Below are positions 7,654 through 17,090 of a stretch of DNA of 64,000 nt, piece after piece. Numbering within the stretch: position 1 is the first letter of the stretch; each line of letters starts with the position of its first letter. Under the pieces are notes generated by a model that did not search any database, was not told where the DNA came from, and saw nothing but the letters and a program-made list of their open reading frames with translations. This stretch comes from an uncultured Stenotrophomonas sp. GTDB lineage: Bacteria; Pseudomonadota; Gammaproteobacteria; Xanthomonadales; Xanthomonadaceae. Position numbers and translations under genes: made by a program. Location of the stretch: assembly GCA_900078405.1 (NCBI GenBank), contig FLTS01000001.1, positions 1,636,626 to 1,700,625 on the forward strand, given 5' to 3'.

Positions 7654-10600
7654 TCAGGCGTGCCCGCCCACCGACGGCGTCTCCCTTTCCTGCCGCGCCA
7701 GTTCGTTGGCCACCGTTTCCGGCGACCGGGTGTACGGCGCCAGCAGCGCATAGAACGCAGGCACCACGAACAGCGACAGCAAGGTGGACACGGCGACGCC
7801 GAAAATCACCACGACGCCGATGGTGGCGCGGCTGGCCGAACCCGGGCCGCCGGCCAGTACCAGCGGCACCGCACCGACCACGGTGGCGATGGAAGTCATC
7901 AGGATCGGGCGCAGGCGCACCGTGGCCGATTCGACGATGGCCTGGTGCACGTCGCGGCCCTCGTCGCGCAGCTGGTTGGCGAACTCGACGATCAGGATGC
8001 CGTTCTTGGCCGCCAGCCCCACCAGCATGACGATGCCGATCTGGCTGAACAGGTTGAGCGTGCCGCCGCTGAGGTACAGGCCGACGAAGGCGCCGAGCAC
8101 GCCCAGCGGCACGGTGAGCATGATCACCAGCGGGTGGATGAAGCTCTCGAACTGCGCGGCCAGCACCAGGTACACCACCAGCAGCGCCATCGCGAAGGTC
8201 AGCAGCACCGCGCCGCCGGCCTTCTGGTATTCGCGCGACTCGCCCTTCCAGTCGATCTGCGCATATTCGGGCAGTTCCTCGCGCGCGGCCTGCTGCACCC
8301 AGTCGATGGCCTCGCCCAGGGTGTGGCCGGGGGCGATGCCGGCGCTGATGGTGATCGAGCGCAGCCGGTTGAAGCGGTTCAGGGTGCCGGCCTCGGCCAC
8401 TTCACTGAGCGTGACCAGGTTGGACAGCGGCACCAGCTCGCCCGAGCGCGCACGCACCTGGATGGCCGACAGGTCGGCCGGCGAGGCGCGGCCGTCGCGG
8501 TTGGCCTGCACCAGCACGTCGTACTCCTCGCCGTTGTCGACGAAGGTGGTGACGCGGCGCGAACCCATCATCGTCTCCAGCGCGCGGCCGATGTCGGTGA
8601 CGCTGATGCCGAGGTCGGCGGCGCGCTGGCGGTCGATGTTGACCCGCATCTGCGGGCGGGTTTCCTTGTAGTCCGAATCGGCGCCGACCAGGCCGGGGTA
8701 GTCGGCCATGCGCGCCAGCAGGCGGTCGCGCCACTGCGCGATCTCGGCATACTCCGGCCCGCCCAGCACGATCTGGAACGGCTGGCCGAAGCTGCGTACC
8801 AGCCCGCCGCCCACCTGGGTGCGCACGCGCACGCCACTCAGGCCGTTGAGCTCGCCCTGCAACTCGGTGGCGACGTCGGCGGTGGCCTGGTGGCGCTGCC
8901 GCCACGGCTGCAGGAACACGCTGATGCGGCCGGTATGCATTTCCTCGCTGTTGCCCCAGCCGCCAGGCACGCGCGGGTTGGCACGCACGATGGGCTCGTC
9001 GGGGCCGACGAAACGGCCGACGATCTGCTCCACCTGCTGCACCTGGCCGACGGTGTAGTCGAAGCCGGCGCCCTCGGGGCCGTCGATCATGATCTGGAAC
9101 GAGCCGCGGTCCTCGGCCGGCGCCAGTTCCGAGGGCAACTGCGTGAACAGGCCCCAGCTGGCGCCCAGCGCGGCCAGCATCACCAGCCCGAACACCCAGC
9201 TGCGCTGCACGTGGCGGTCGAGCACGCGCCCATAGGCCGCGGCCAGCCGCGCCAGCTGGCGGTTGATGAAGCCATTGAGGCGGTTGCCCTTCTGCTCGCT
9301 GTGCGGCTTGAGCAGCTTGGAGGCCATCATCGGCGTCAGCGTCAGCGCGACGAACGCCGACAGCGCCACCGCCGCGGCCAGCGCGACGGCCAGCTCGCGG
9401 AACAGGCGCCCGGTGTTGCCTTCAAGGAAGCCCACCGGCAGGAACACCGCCACCAGTACCGCGGTGGTGGCGATCACCGCGAACGCCACCTGCGCGGTGC
9501 CGCGGCGCGCGGCCACCAGCGGCGGCTCGCCCAGGTCGATGCGGCGCTGCACGTTCTCGACCACGACGATGGCGTCATCGACCACCAGCCCGATGCACAG
9601 CACCAGCGCCAGCAGGGTGAACAGGTTGATCGAGAAACCGAAGGCGAACAGCGCGATGAACGCGGCCACCAGGCACACCGGCACCGTCACCGCCGGGATC
9701 AGCGCCGCGCGCAGGCTGCCCAGGAACAGCCAGATCACCACCAGCACCAGCGCCATTGCCTCCAGCAAGGTGGCATAGACGCGCTCGACCGCCGCCTCGA
9801 TGAAGGTGGTGTTGTCGAAGGCGACGAAGATGCTGGTGCCCTGCGGCAGGGTCGCGGCGATGCGCTCGGCCTCGGCGCGGGTGGCACGGGCCACGTCCAG
9901 CGCGTTGGCGGTGGAGGTCTTGACGATGCCCAGGCCGATGCCCGGCTCGCCATTGCTGCGGTAGTAGGCGCGGCGCTCGGCCGAGGCCAGCTCGACCTTG
10001 GCCACGTCGCCCAGCCGCACCACGTAGCCGTCGGCGCCCTTGCCCAGCGGGATGCTGGCGAAGTCGGCCGGGGCCACGTAGCTGCGCTCCACGCGCAGGG
10101 TGAAGTCGCGGTCGGCCGATTCGATGCGCCCGGCCGGCAGTTCCACGTTCTCGTTGCGCAGCGCGGTTTCCACCTCGGCCACGGTCAGGCTGCGGGCAGC
10201 CAGCTGGTCGCGGTCCAGCCAGATGCGCATGGCGTAGCGCTGGCGGCCGCCGATACGCACCTGGGCCACGCCGTCGATACTGGAGAAACGGTCCACCACG
10301 TAGCGCTCGGCATAGTCGCTCAGCTCCAGCGTGTCCATCGCCGAGGACGCCATGTTGAACCAGATGATCGCGTCGGCGTCGCTCTCGACCTTGGCGATCT
10401 CCGGCGGCCGCGCCTCCTCGGGCATGCGGTCGGCAACCCGGCTGACCGCGTCGCGCACGTCGTTGGCGGCGGCCTCGATGTCGCGGTTGGCGGTGAATTC
10501 GATGCTCACCGAGGCGCGGCCGTTGGTGCTGCGCGCGTTGATGGTGTCGATGCCCTCGATGCCGGCCAGCGCATCCTCCAGCACCTGGGTGATGCGGCTT

Positions 10601-10779
10601 TCGATCACCGCCGCCGAGGCGCCGGTGTAATCCACCGACACCGAGACGATCGGCGGGTCGATGGCCGGCAGTTCGCGCAGGGTCAGCCGGTTGAACGACA
10701 TCACCCCGAGCACCACCAGCAGCAGGCTCATCACCACGGCCAGCACCGGCCGTTTGATCGACAGGTCCGACAGTTTCAT
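7654..10779 (-). CDS. RND-family efflux permease (HAE1 type)
   Basis: At 1041 residues this is a full-length inner-membrane resistance-nodulation-division pump that exports drugs or other hydrophobic compounds using the proton gradient. The start MKLSDLSIKRPVLAVVMSLL is the first transmembrane helix. The central helices contain GLVVDDAIVVVENVQRR, the expected proton-relay aspartate pair. The repeat half has GLAAKNGILIVEFANQLRD. Two large periplasmic loops follow TM1 and TM7, giving twelve helices. It overlaps its adaptor gene by four bases. No outer-membrane factor gene is adjacent, so it probably borrows a TolC/OprM-like channel. The substrate cannot be predicted. Confidence 0.93.
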   Translation of the reverse strand: MKLSDLSIKRPVLAVVMSLLLVVLGVMSFNRLTLRELPAIDPPIVSVSVDYTGASAAVIESRITQVLEDALAGIEGIDTINARSTNGRASVSIEFTANRDIEAAANDVRDAVSRVADRMPEEARPPEIAKVESDADAIIWFNMASSAMDTLELSDYAERYVVDRFSSIDGVAQVRIGGRQRYAMRIWLDRDQLAARSLTVAEVETALRNENVELPAGRIESADRDFTLRVERSYVAPADFASIPLGKGADGYVVRLGDVAKVELASAERRAYYRSNGEPGIGLGIVKTSTANALDVARATRAEAERIAATLPQGTSIFVAFDNTTFIEAAVERVYATLLEAMALVLVVIWLFLGSLRAALIPAVTVPVCLVAAFIALFAFGFSINLFTLLALVLCIGLVVDDAIVVVENVQRRIDLGEPPLVAARRGTAQVAFAVIATTAVLVAVFLPVGFLEGNTGRLFRELAVALAAAVALSAFVALTLTPMMASKLLKPHSEQKGNRLNGFINRQLARLAAAYGRVLDRHVQRSWVFGLVMLAALGASWGLFTQLPSELAPAEDRGSFQIMIDGPEGAGFDYTVGQVQQVEQIVGRFVGPDEPIVRANPRVPGGWGNSEEMHTGRISVFLQPWRQRHQATADVATELQGELNGLSGVRVRTQVGGGLVRSFGQPFQIVLGGPEYAEIAQWRDRLLARMADYPGLVGADSDYKETRPQMRVNIDRQRAADLGISVTDIGRALETMMGSRRVTTFVDNGEEYDVLVQANRDGRASPADLSAIQVRARSGELVPLSNLVTLSEVAEAGTLNRFNRLRSITISAGIAPGHTLGEAIDWVQQAAREELPEYAQIDWKGESREYQKAGGAVLLTFAMALLVVYLVLAAQFESFIHPLVIMLTVPLGVLGAFVGLYLSGGTLNLFSQIGIVMLVGLAAKNGILIVEFANQLRDEGRDVHQAIVESATVRLRPILMTSIATVVGAVPLVLAGGPGSASRATIGVVVIFGVAVSTLLSLFVVPAFYALLAPYTRSPETVANELARQERETPSVGGHA

Positions 10780-11858
10780 CCGGCCGCGGCCTCCGTGGCC
10801 GGCGCGGGCGCGGGCGCGGGCGCGGCATCCTCGATGCGCAGGCCCGGACGCAGCTTGCCGGTGCCATCGACGACGATGCGGTCGCCGGCCTCCAGCCCTT
10901 CGACGATCTCGACCACGCCGGCGCGGCGGGTGCCGGTCCGCACATCCACCCGCTCGACCGTGGCGTCATCCATGACCCGGTACACGAACGAATCGCGCCC
11001 CACCTGCACCACCGCGATCTCGGGGATCACCAGCGCCTGCCGCTCGGGGCGGAACACGCGCACGTCCAGCAGCATGCCCGGACGCAGCGCGTGGTCCGGG
11101 TTGGGGAAGTCAGCGCGCACGGTGACCGCGCGGCTGCCCGGGTCGACCCGCGCGTCGATGGTGCTGACCTCGCCGTCGAAATTGCGCCCGGGGTAGGCGA
11201 TGCTGCTGCCGCTGACCTTGTCGCCGGGCCTGAGCGAGGCCAGCTCGGCCTCCGGCACCTGGAAATCGACGTGCATGCGCGACAGGTCGTCCAGCGTGGC
11301 GATCACCGTGGTCGGCGTGACCAGCGAACCGGGGCTGACCTGGCGGATGCCGAGCACGCCGGCGAACGGCGCGCGCACCTGGCGGTCGGTGACGTCCGCG
11401 CGCATCTGCCGCACCCGCGCCTCGGCGGCGTCGCGGATCGATTTCTGCGTATCCAGCGTGGAACTGGCAACCAGTTGCTGGGTGGCCAGCTCGCTCTGGC
11501 GACGGTACAGGCGGTCGGCTTCGTCGAAGGTGGCCTGCGCCTGCGCCAGCGCGGCCTGCTGCGCGTCCACCCGCAGCGTCACCAGCGGCGCCCCGGCGGC
11601 CACTTCCTGGCCGCTGCGGAAATGCACCGTGTCGATGATTTCGCTGACCTTGGCGGTGACGACCACCGACTCGCGCGCCTTGGTCGTGCCGATGGCCTGC
11701 AGGGTGTCGTTCCAGGCCGAGGCCCGGACCACCTGGGTGGTGACCGGTACCGCGCCCGCCTGCGCGCGCGGCGCTTCGTCCCCACCCTTGCCGCAACCGG
11801 CCAATGCCAGTGCCAGCGCCATGCCACCGGCCACGGTGGCGGCAAAACGTCGCAACAT
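10776..11858 (-). CDS. RND efflux periplasmic adaptor (membrane fusion) lipoprotein
   Basis: This 360-residue adaptor links the downstream permease to an outer-membrane channel. The N-terminus has a lipobox (LALALAGCGKGG), so it is anchored in the inner membrane by lipid. The lipoyl-like half (FRSGQEVAAGAPLVTLRVDA), an alpha-helical hairpin (about residues 95-150), the second lipoyl half (VRAPFAGVLGIRQVSPGSLV) and a beta-barrel region follow in family order. ATG 11858 is chosen because it gives the lipoprotein signal; the longer frame to 12095 has none. The ATGA overlap with the permease gene indicates one operon. Confidence 0.93.
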   Translation of the reverse strand: MLRRFAATVAGGMALALALAGCGKGGDEAPRAQAGAVPVTTQVVRASAWNDTLQAIGTTKARESVVVTAKVSEIIDTVHFRSGQEVAAGAPLVTLRVDAQQAALAQAQATFDEADRLYRRQSELATQQLVASSTLDTQKSIRDAAEARVRQMRADVTDRQVRAPFAGVLGIRQVSPGSLVTPTTVIATLDDLSRMHVDFQVPEAELASLRPGDKVSGSSIAYPGRNFDGEVSTIDARVDPGSRAVTVRADFPNPDHALRPGMLLDVRVFRPERQALVIPEIAVVQVGRDSFVYRVMDDATVERVDVRTGTRRAGVVEIVEGLEAGDRIVVDGTGKLRPGLRIEDAAPAPAPAPATEAAAG

Positions 11859-11963
11859 GCGTAATCCCGTCAGATACCCGATCCGGCAGTCTAGCCGGGC
11901 CATGTGGCGTCCGGATGTGCCATTGGGTGGGGCGCTGCATTTCCCCTCCTGCCGGTTCAGCAG

Positions 11964-12050
11964 ATAGGCCGGGGTTACATCCCCGACGCACGGGATATGG
12001 GAGTACCGGCGTCGGGTGAAGATGCCCCGCAGGGGCGGATGCGGGGCGAA
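11964..12050. repeat. Intergenic TAGGCCGGGGTTAC-type repeat
   Basis: This relative of the 1723-1786 element begins ATAGGCCGGGGTTACATCCC and is followed by GC-rich palindromic runs (GATGCCCCGCAGGGGCGGATG). It lies between the efflux operon promoter region and cysNC and shows no coding character. Confidence 0.45.
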
Positions 12051-12134
12051 CGCAGTCAATGACGGTGAACCCCTTGGACTCCGTTTGCCGCTCACCCCAA
12101 CCCCCCTCCCGGGGGGAAAGGGGCTTTCAAAGCC

Positions 12135-14022
12135 TCAGCGCAGCACCAGCCTCACCACCTGGTCGACCATCGCATCCAGCGCCTCGCCGTCGGCGTACAG
12201 GTGCAGCTCCGGCGCTTCGGGGGTCTCGTAGGGCGAATCGATGCCGGTGAAGTTGGGGATCTGCCCGGCGCGCGCCTTGCGGTACAGGCCCTTCACGTCG
12301 CGCGATTCGGCCACCTCCAGCGGCACGTCGACGTATACCTCGATGAACTCGCCCTCGCCGAAGCGCTCGCGCGCCATCTGCCGCTCGGCGCGGAACGGCG
12401 AGATGAAGCTGACCAGCACGATCAGCCCGGCGTCGGCCATCAACCGCGCCACTTCGGCGACGCGGCGGATGTTCTCCACCCGGTCCTCGTCGGTGAAGCC
12501 GAGGTCGCGGTTCAGCCCGTGGCGGACATTGTCGCCGTCGAGGATGAAGGTGTGGCAGCCGCGTGCATGCAGGCGCTTTTCCACCTGGTTGGCGATGGTG
12601 GACTTGCCGGCGCCGGACAGGCCGGTGAACCACAGCACCTTCGGCGTCTGCCCCTTGATGCGGGCGCGCGCGGCCTTGTCCACGTCCAGATGCTGCCAAT
12701 GCACGTTGCCGGCGCGGCGCAGGGCGAAGTCCAGGGTGCCGGCGGCGACGGTGGCGTTGCTCTGGCGGTCGATCAGGATGAAGCCACCCAGCGCGCGGTT
12801 GCGCACGTAGGGCTCGAAGGCGATGGGTTCGTCCAGCGACAGGTTGCAGTAACCGACCTCGTTCAGCTCCAGCCGCTTGGCCGCCAGCTTTTCCTGCGTG
12901 TTCACGTCGACCCGGTGCTTGATCTCGCTGACGCTCACCGCCACGGTGCGGCTGCCGATCTGCAGCCAGTACGGGCGGCCAGGCAGCAGTGCGGCATCGT
13001 CCATCCACAGCACATGCGCGGCGAACTGGTCGGCCACCTCCGGCGGGTCTCCAGCGGCGGCGATGACGTCGCCGCGGCTGACGTCGATCTCGTCGGCCAG
13101 GGTCAGCGTCACCGCCTGCCCGGCGACGGCCGCGTCCAGCGGGCCGTCCGGCCCCAGCACCTGCCTGACCGTGGAACGGCGCGCCGACGGCAGCACCACC
13201 ACCGCATCGCCGGCGCGCACCTGCCCGGCGGCAAGGGTGCCGGCGAAGCCGCGGAAATCCTGGTTCGGGCGGTTGACCCATTGCACCGGCAGGCGCAGGC
13301 CGCTGGCCGCTGGCCGCGTCATGGTCGGCGAGTTCCACCGCGTCCAGGTGTTCGAGCAGGCTGGGGCCGGCGTACCACGGCATCAGCGCCGAGCGCGTGG
13401 ACAGGTTCTGCCCCTCCAGCGCCGACAGCGGGATGACCTGCACGTTGCCGATGCCCAACTGCGCGGCCAGCGCGCGGTATTCCCCGGCGATGCGCTCGAA
13501 CACGTCCTGCTCGTAACCGACCAGGTCCATCTTGTTGATCGCCAGCACGATATGGCCAATGCCCAGCAGCGAGATGATGTAGCTGTGACGGCGGGTCTGC
13601 TGCAGCAGGCCCTTGCGCGCATCCACCAGCACCACCGCCAAATCGGCGGTGGAGGCGCCGGTAGCCATGTTGCGGGTGTACTGCTCGTGGCCGGGGCAGT
13701 CGGCGACGATGTACTTGCGGCGGTCGGTGTCGAAGTAGCGGTAGGCCACGTCGATGGTGATGCCCTGCTCGCGCTCGGCGGCCAGCCCGTCCAGCAGCAG
13801 CGCATAGTCGATGCGCTCGCCCTGGGTGCCGTGGCGGCGGCTGTCGGCCTCCAGCGCGGCCAGCTGGTCGTCGAACAGGCGCTTGCTCTCGTACAGCAGG
13901 CGGCCGATCAGCGTGCTCTTGCCGTCGTCGACGCTGCCGCAGGTGATGAAACGCAGCAGCGGCTTGGCCTCATGCTGGCGCAGGTAGGCGGAAACATCCC
14001 CGGACACGGGCACGGCATTCAT
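12135..14022 (-). pseudogene. cysNC: cysNC (sulfate adenylyltransferase large subunit / APS kinase), frameshifted
   Basis: The gene encodes the GTPase subunit of ATP sulfurylase fused to APS kinase. The CysN half shows [32 protein letters not shown] and NKMD. The CysC half shows the P-loop [13 protein letters not shown] and the usual [13 protein letters not shown]. The two parts are in different frames. From 14022 the frame runs to about 13317 (residue about 235) and then goes out of frame; the rest, from [10 protein letters not shown] onward, is in another frame to the stop at 12135. The break coincides with a 7-bp tandem repeat at 13298-13317. Deleting one unit gives one 626-residue frame through [18 protein letters not shown]. 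It overlaps cysD by one base. As written, sulfate activation would fail unless the error is in the sequence. Confidence 0.9.
13298..13317. repeat. 7-bp tandem repeat that shifts the cysNC frame
   Basis: GGCCGCT occurs as 2.9 head-to-tail copies. Two copies would keep cysNC in frame; the present number adds seven bases. Slipped-strand replication is the natural way to gain or lose a unit. Confidence 0.85.
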
Positions 14023-14933
14023 CAGAAATAGCCCTCCAGCTTCTTCTTCTCCATCGAGGCGGACTGGTCGTGGTCGATCAGCCGGCCCTGCCGCTCCGAA
14101 CTGGTCGAAACCAGCATCTCGGCGATGATCTTCTCCAGCGTGTCAGCCTCCGATTCGATGGCGCCGGTCAGCGGGTAGCAGCCCAGCGTGCGGAAACGCA
14201 CCTTGCGCAGCTGCGGCACTTCGCCCGGGCGCAGCGGCAGGCGGTCGTCATCGACCATGATCAGGCTGCCGTCGCGCTCCACCACCGGGCGCTCGGCGGC
14301 CAGATACAGCGGCACCACCGGGATGTTCTCGCGGTAGATGTAGAGCCAGATGTCCAACTCGGTCCAGTTGGACAGCGGGAAGGCGCGCACGCTCTCGCCG
14401 GTGTGGATGCGGGCGTTGTACAGGTTCCACAGCTCCGGGCGCTGGTTCTTGGGGTCCCAGCGGTGGCGGTCGTTGCGGAACGAGAACACCCGCTCCTTGG
14501 CCCGCGATTTCTCCTCGTCGCGGCGCGCGCCGCCGATGGCCGCGTCGAACTTCCACTTGTCCAGCGCCTGCTTCAGGCCCTGGGTCTTCATCACGTCGGT
14601 GTGCACGGACGCGCCGTGGGTGAACGGGCCGATGTCCTGGGCGATGCCGTCCGGGTTGATGTGCACGCGCAGGTCCACGCCGGTCTCGGCGGCGCGGCGG
14701 TCGCGGAAGGCGATCATCTCGCGGAACTTCCAGCGCGTGTCCACGTGCAGCAGCGGGATCGGCGGCACCCCCGGCGCGAACGCCTTGAGCAGCAGGTGCA
14801 GCAGCACCGAGCTGTCCTTGCCCACCGAATACAGCAGCACCGGGTTGGAGAAACCGGCCGCGACCTCGCGCAGGATGTGGATGCTCTCGGCTTCCAGCCG
14901 GTCCAGATGCGACAGCGGTGCGGTAACGGTCAT
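14022..14933 (-). CDS. cysD: Sulfate adenylyltransferase subunit 2
   Basis: This 303-residue catalytic subunit of ATP sulfurylase makes adenylyl sulfate (APS) from sulfate and ATP with CysN. It is an N-type ATP pyrophosphatase with the PP-loop [15 protein letters not shown] near residue 35, then [18 protein letters not shown] and [15 protein letters not shown]. The C-terminus ([14 protein letters not shown]) is typical of CysD. The stop overlaps the cysNC start as TGATG. It is transcribed divergently from cysJ across a 197-bp gap. Confidence 0.96.
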   Translation of the reverse strand: MTVTAPLSHLDRLEAESIHILREVAAGFSNPVLLYSVGKDSSVLLHLLLKAFAPGVPPIPLLHVDTRWKFREMIAFRDRRAAETGVDLRVHINPDGIAQDIGPFTHGASVHTDVMKTQGLKQALDKWKFDAAIGGARRDEEKSRAKERVFSFRNDRHRWDPKNQRPELWNLYNARIHTGESVRAFPLSNWTELDIWLYIYRENIPVVPLYLAAERPVVERDGSLIMVDDDRLPLRPGEVPQLRKVRFRTLGCYPLTGAIESEADTLEKIIAEMLVSTSSERQGRLIDHDQSASMEKKKLEGYF

Positions 14934-15049
14934 TGCAGGGTGGGCGATCTACGCGGAAGAAGGGAAAGAGTAGCAGGGCCGCCAAGCGGTCCCCCGGCAG
15001 GGCGGCCAGTGTGGGCATTGGCCAGCGGCGGCAGAAATGAGCGCATGGC

Positions 15050-15070
15050 ATGAAGCGATAACCGTCCATC
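15050..15070. promoter_or_regulatory. Candidate CysB-type site between cysD and cysJ
   Basis: This low-GC stretch contains ATAACCG at 15058-15064, a heptamer also found at 23496-23502 between cysB and cysG. Both lie in divergent cys promoter regions, which suggests binding of the LysR regulator CysB encoded here. This is inference from two occurrences only. Confidence 0.3.
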
Positions 15071-15130
15071 CTTTCCGCCACGCGCGACGGCTGCCTAGCA
15101 TCGGCCATCCACCTCCAGACCGGACAGGAC

Positions 15131-16975
15131 ATGACCGCCGCCGCTGCCACCGTGCCCCCCAGCCCCCTGCCTGAAGACCGCCGGGTCCTGCTGACGCGCC
15201 TGGTGGACGACCTGGACGGCAACAGCCTGTGGTGGCTGTCCGGCTTCGCCGCCGGACTGGCTCAAGGCCACCCGCCGCCGTCGCTGGCGCTGGTCCAGCC
15301 CGCCCAGCCGGCCACCCAGGCCGCAGGGCGGCTGACCATCGTCTACGGCAGCCAGACCGGCAACGCGCGCCGCAGCGCCGAACAGCTGGCCGCCGAGAGC
15401 GAAGCCGCCGGCCTGTCGGTGCGCCTGCTGCGCGCCGATGCCTACCCCACCCGCGAGCTGGCCGGCGAGCGCCTGCTCTACGTCGTCATCAGTACCCAGG
15501 GCGAAGGCGACCCGCCGGACGACGCCATCGGCCTCGTCGAATTCCTCAACGGCCGGCGCGCGCCCAAGCTGCCGGAGTTGAAGTACGCGGTGCTGGGCCT
15601 GGGCGATTCCAGCTACGCCGATTTCTGCGGCATCGGCCGCAAGCTGGATGCGCGGCTGGCCGAACTCGGCGCCCAGCGCCTGCAGCCGCTGGGCGAAGCC
15701 GACCTCGACATCGACACCGTGGCCACGCCGTGGCGCGCCAAGGCACTGGCCGACGCCCGCGAGACGCTGGGCAACGCCGCCACGCCCGCCGCCAGCAACG
15801 TCACCCCGCTGCGCCATGGCCAGGCCAGTGCATGGAGCGCACAGCATCCGTTCAACGCCGAGCTGCTGTCGCTGCAGCTGGTCAGCGGCCGCGACTTCAA
15901 GGGCCCGGCGTTCGCCGTCCAGGCCGGCATCGACAAGCGCGTGCACCACCTCGAGCTGTCGCTGGAAGGCAGCGGCCTGCAATACGAACCGGGCGACGCG
16001 CTGGGCATCATCCACCGCAACCCGCCGCGGCTGGTCGACGCCGTCCTCGCCGCCACCGGGCTCGATGGCGACGCCACGGTCGAGCACGACGGCCACGCGC
16101 GGCCGCTGGCGCAATGGCTGGCCGAACACCGCGAACTGACCCGCATCTCGCGCCCGTTGCTGGCCACCGTGGCCGAGCGCGGCGGCAACGCCGAGCTGGC
16201 GGGGCTGCTGGAACCGGCACGCGCCGGCGAACTGGCTGCGGTGTTCGGCGACCACCAGCTGGTCGATGTGCTGCATCGCTGGCCGGCAGACTGGGACGCC
16301 GCCGCGCTGGTGGCGGCGCTGCGCCCGGCCGCGCACCGCCTGTATTCCATCGCCTCCAGCCGCAAGCGCGTGGGCGATGAAGTGCACCTGACGGTGGACG
16401 AGCTGGCCTACGCCGCGCACGGCCGCGACCACCTCGGCGCCGCCAGCGGTTTCCTTGCGGCGTTGGAAGAAGGTGCGCCGGTACCGGTGTTCGTCGAGCC
16501 GAACGAGCGTTTCCGGGTGCCGGCCGACGCCAGCCGCGACATCATCATGGTCGGCCCCGGCACCGGCGTGGCGCCGTTCCGCGGCTTCGTGCAGGAGCGT
16601 GCCGAAAGCGGCGCGGCGGGCCGCAACTGGCTGTTCTTCGGCGCGCGCCACTTCAACAGCGAGTTCCTCTATCAGGTCGAGTGGCAGGAAGCCCTGCAGA
16701 AGAAGGAGCTGCACCGCCTCGACCTGGCCTTCTCCCGCGACCAGCGCGAAAAGATCTACGTGCAGCAACGCCTGCGCGAGCAGGGCCGCGAACTGTACGA
16801 CTGGCTGCAGAACGGCGCGCACTTCTACGTGTGCGGCGCCATCGGCATGGGCAAGGACGTGCATGCCGCACTGCTGGAAGTCGTCACCACCCACAACGGC
16901 GGTGACGCCGAGGCGGCGGCCGAGTACCTCTCCAGCCTGCAGCGCGAAGGCCGCTACGCCCGCGACGTGTACTGA
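15131..16975 (+). CDS. cysJ: Sulfite reductase (NADPH) flavoprotein alpha subunit
   Basis: The 614-residue diflavin reductase carries electrons from NADPH through FAD and FMN to CysI. The N-terminal flavodoxin domain has YGSQTGNARRSAEQLA (about residues 76-91) and STQGEGDPPDD. The FAD domain has RLYSIASS. The NADPH domain has MVGPGTGVAPFRGFVQER and a C-terminus (SLQREGRYARDVY) typical of the family, where Tyr stacks on FAD. It begins a cysJIH run. A decayed hairpin repeat separates it from cysI. Confidence 0.96.
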   Translation: MTAAAATVPPSPLPEDRRVLLTRLVDDLDGNSLWWLSGFAAGLAQGHPPPSLALVQPAQPATQAAGRLTIVYGSQTGNARRSAEQLAAESEAAGLSVRLLRADAYPTRELAGERLLYVVISTQGEGDPPDDAIGLVEFLNGRRAPKLPELKYAVLGLGDSSYADFCGIGRKLDARLAELGAQRLQPLGEADLDIDTVATPWRAKALADARETLGNAATPAASNVTPLRHGQASAWSAQHPFNAELLSLQLVSGRDFKGPAFAVQAGIDKRVHHLELSLEGSGLQYEPGDALGIIHRNPPRLVDAVLAATGLDGDATVEHDGHARPLAQWLAEHRELTRISRPLLATVAERGGNAELAGLLEPARAGELAAVFGDHQLVDVLHRWPADWDAAALVAALRPAAHRLYSIASSRKRVGDEVHLTVDELAYAAHGRDHLGAASGFLAALEEGAPVPVFVEPNERFRVPADASRDIIMVGPGTGVAPFRGFVQERAESGAAGRNWLFFGARHFNSEFLYQVEWQEALQKKELHRLDLAFSRDQREKIYVQQRLREQGRELYDWLQNGAHFYVCGAIGMGKDVHAALLEVVTTHNGGDAEAAAEYLSSLQREGRYARDVY

Positions 16976-16991
16976 ACCCACCGTATCCCCA

Positions 16992-17061
16992 TGCAGGAAT
17001 GACGCCAGTCGCGACCGGTGACTCACCGGGAAAGCCTCCGCGACTGAACGTTGCTCCTGCA
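16992..17061. repeat. Decayed copy of the 25-bp-arm hairpin
   Basis: The left arm (16992-17016, TGCAGGAATGACGCCAGTCG) and right arm (about 17038-17061) resemble the perfect hairpin at 5080-5150 with several mismatches; pairing is only partial. It lies inside the probable cysJ-cysI transcription unit, so a role in setting the J:I ratio is possible but unproven. Confidence 0.55.
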
Positions 17062-17090
17062 CAAGCCACAAGCGCAGACACCCCAAGACC

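Noticed and set aside
7540..11196. 1218-codon open frame on the plus strand opposite the RND efflux genes
   Set aside because: It is antisense to two clear conserved genes, is very rich in His, Gln, Arg and Asp as expected for a shadow frame in GC-rich DNA, and has no recognisable domain.
13298..13317. Programmed ribosomal frameshift in cysNC
   Set aside because: There is no slippery heptamer, Shine-Dalgarno-like stimulator or stop-codon context; the 7-bp tandem duplication explains the shift more simply.
12127..14022. 631-codon single frame read as a complete CysN variant
   Set aside because: After about residue 235 it becomes Arg/Ala/Gly-rich and loses all similarity, while the true continuation is in another frame; this is a frameshift and not a new protein.
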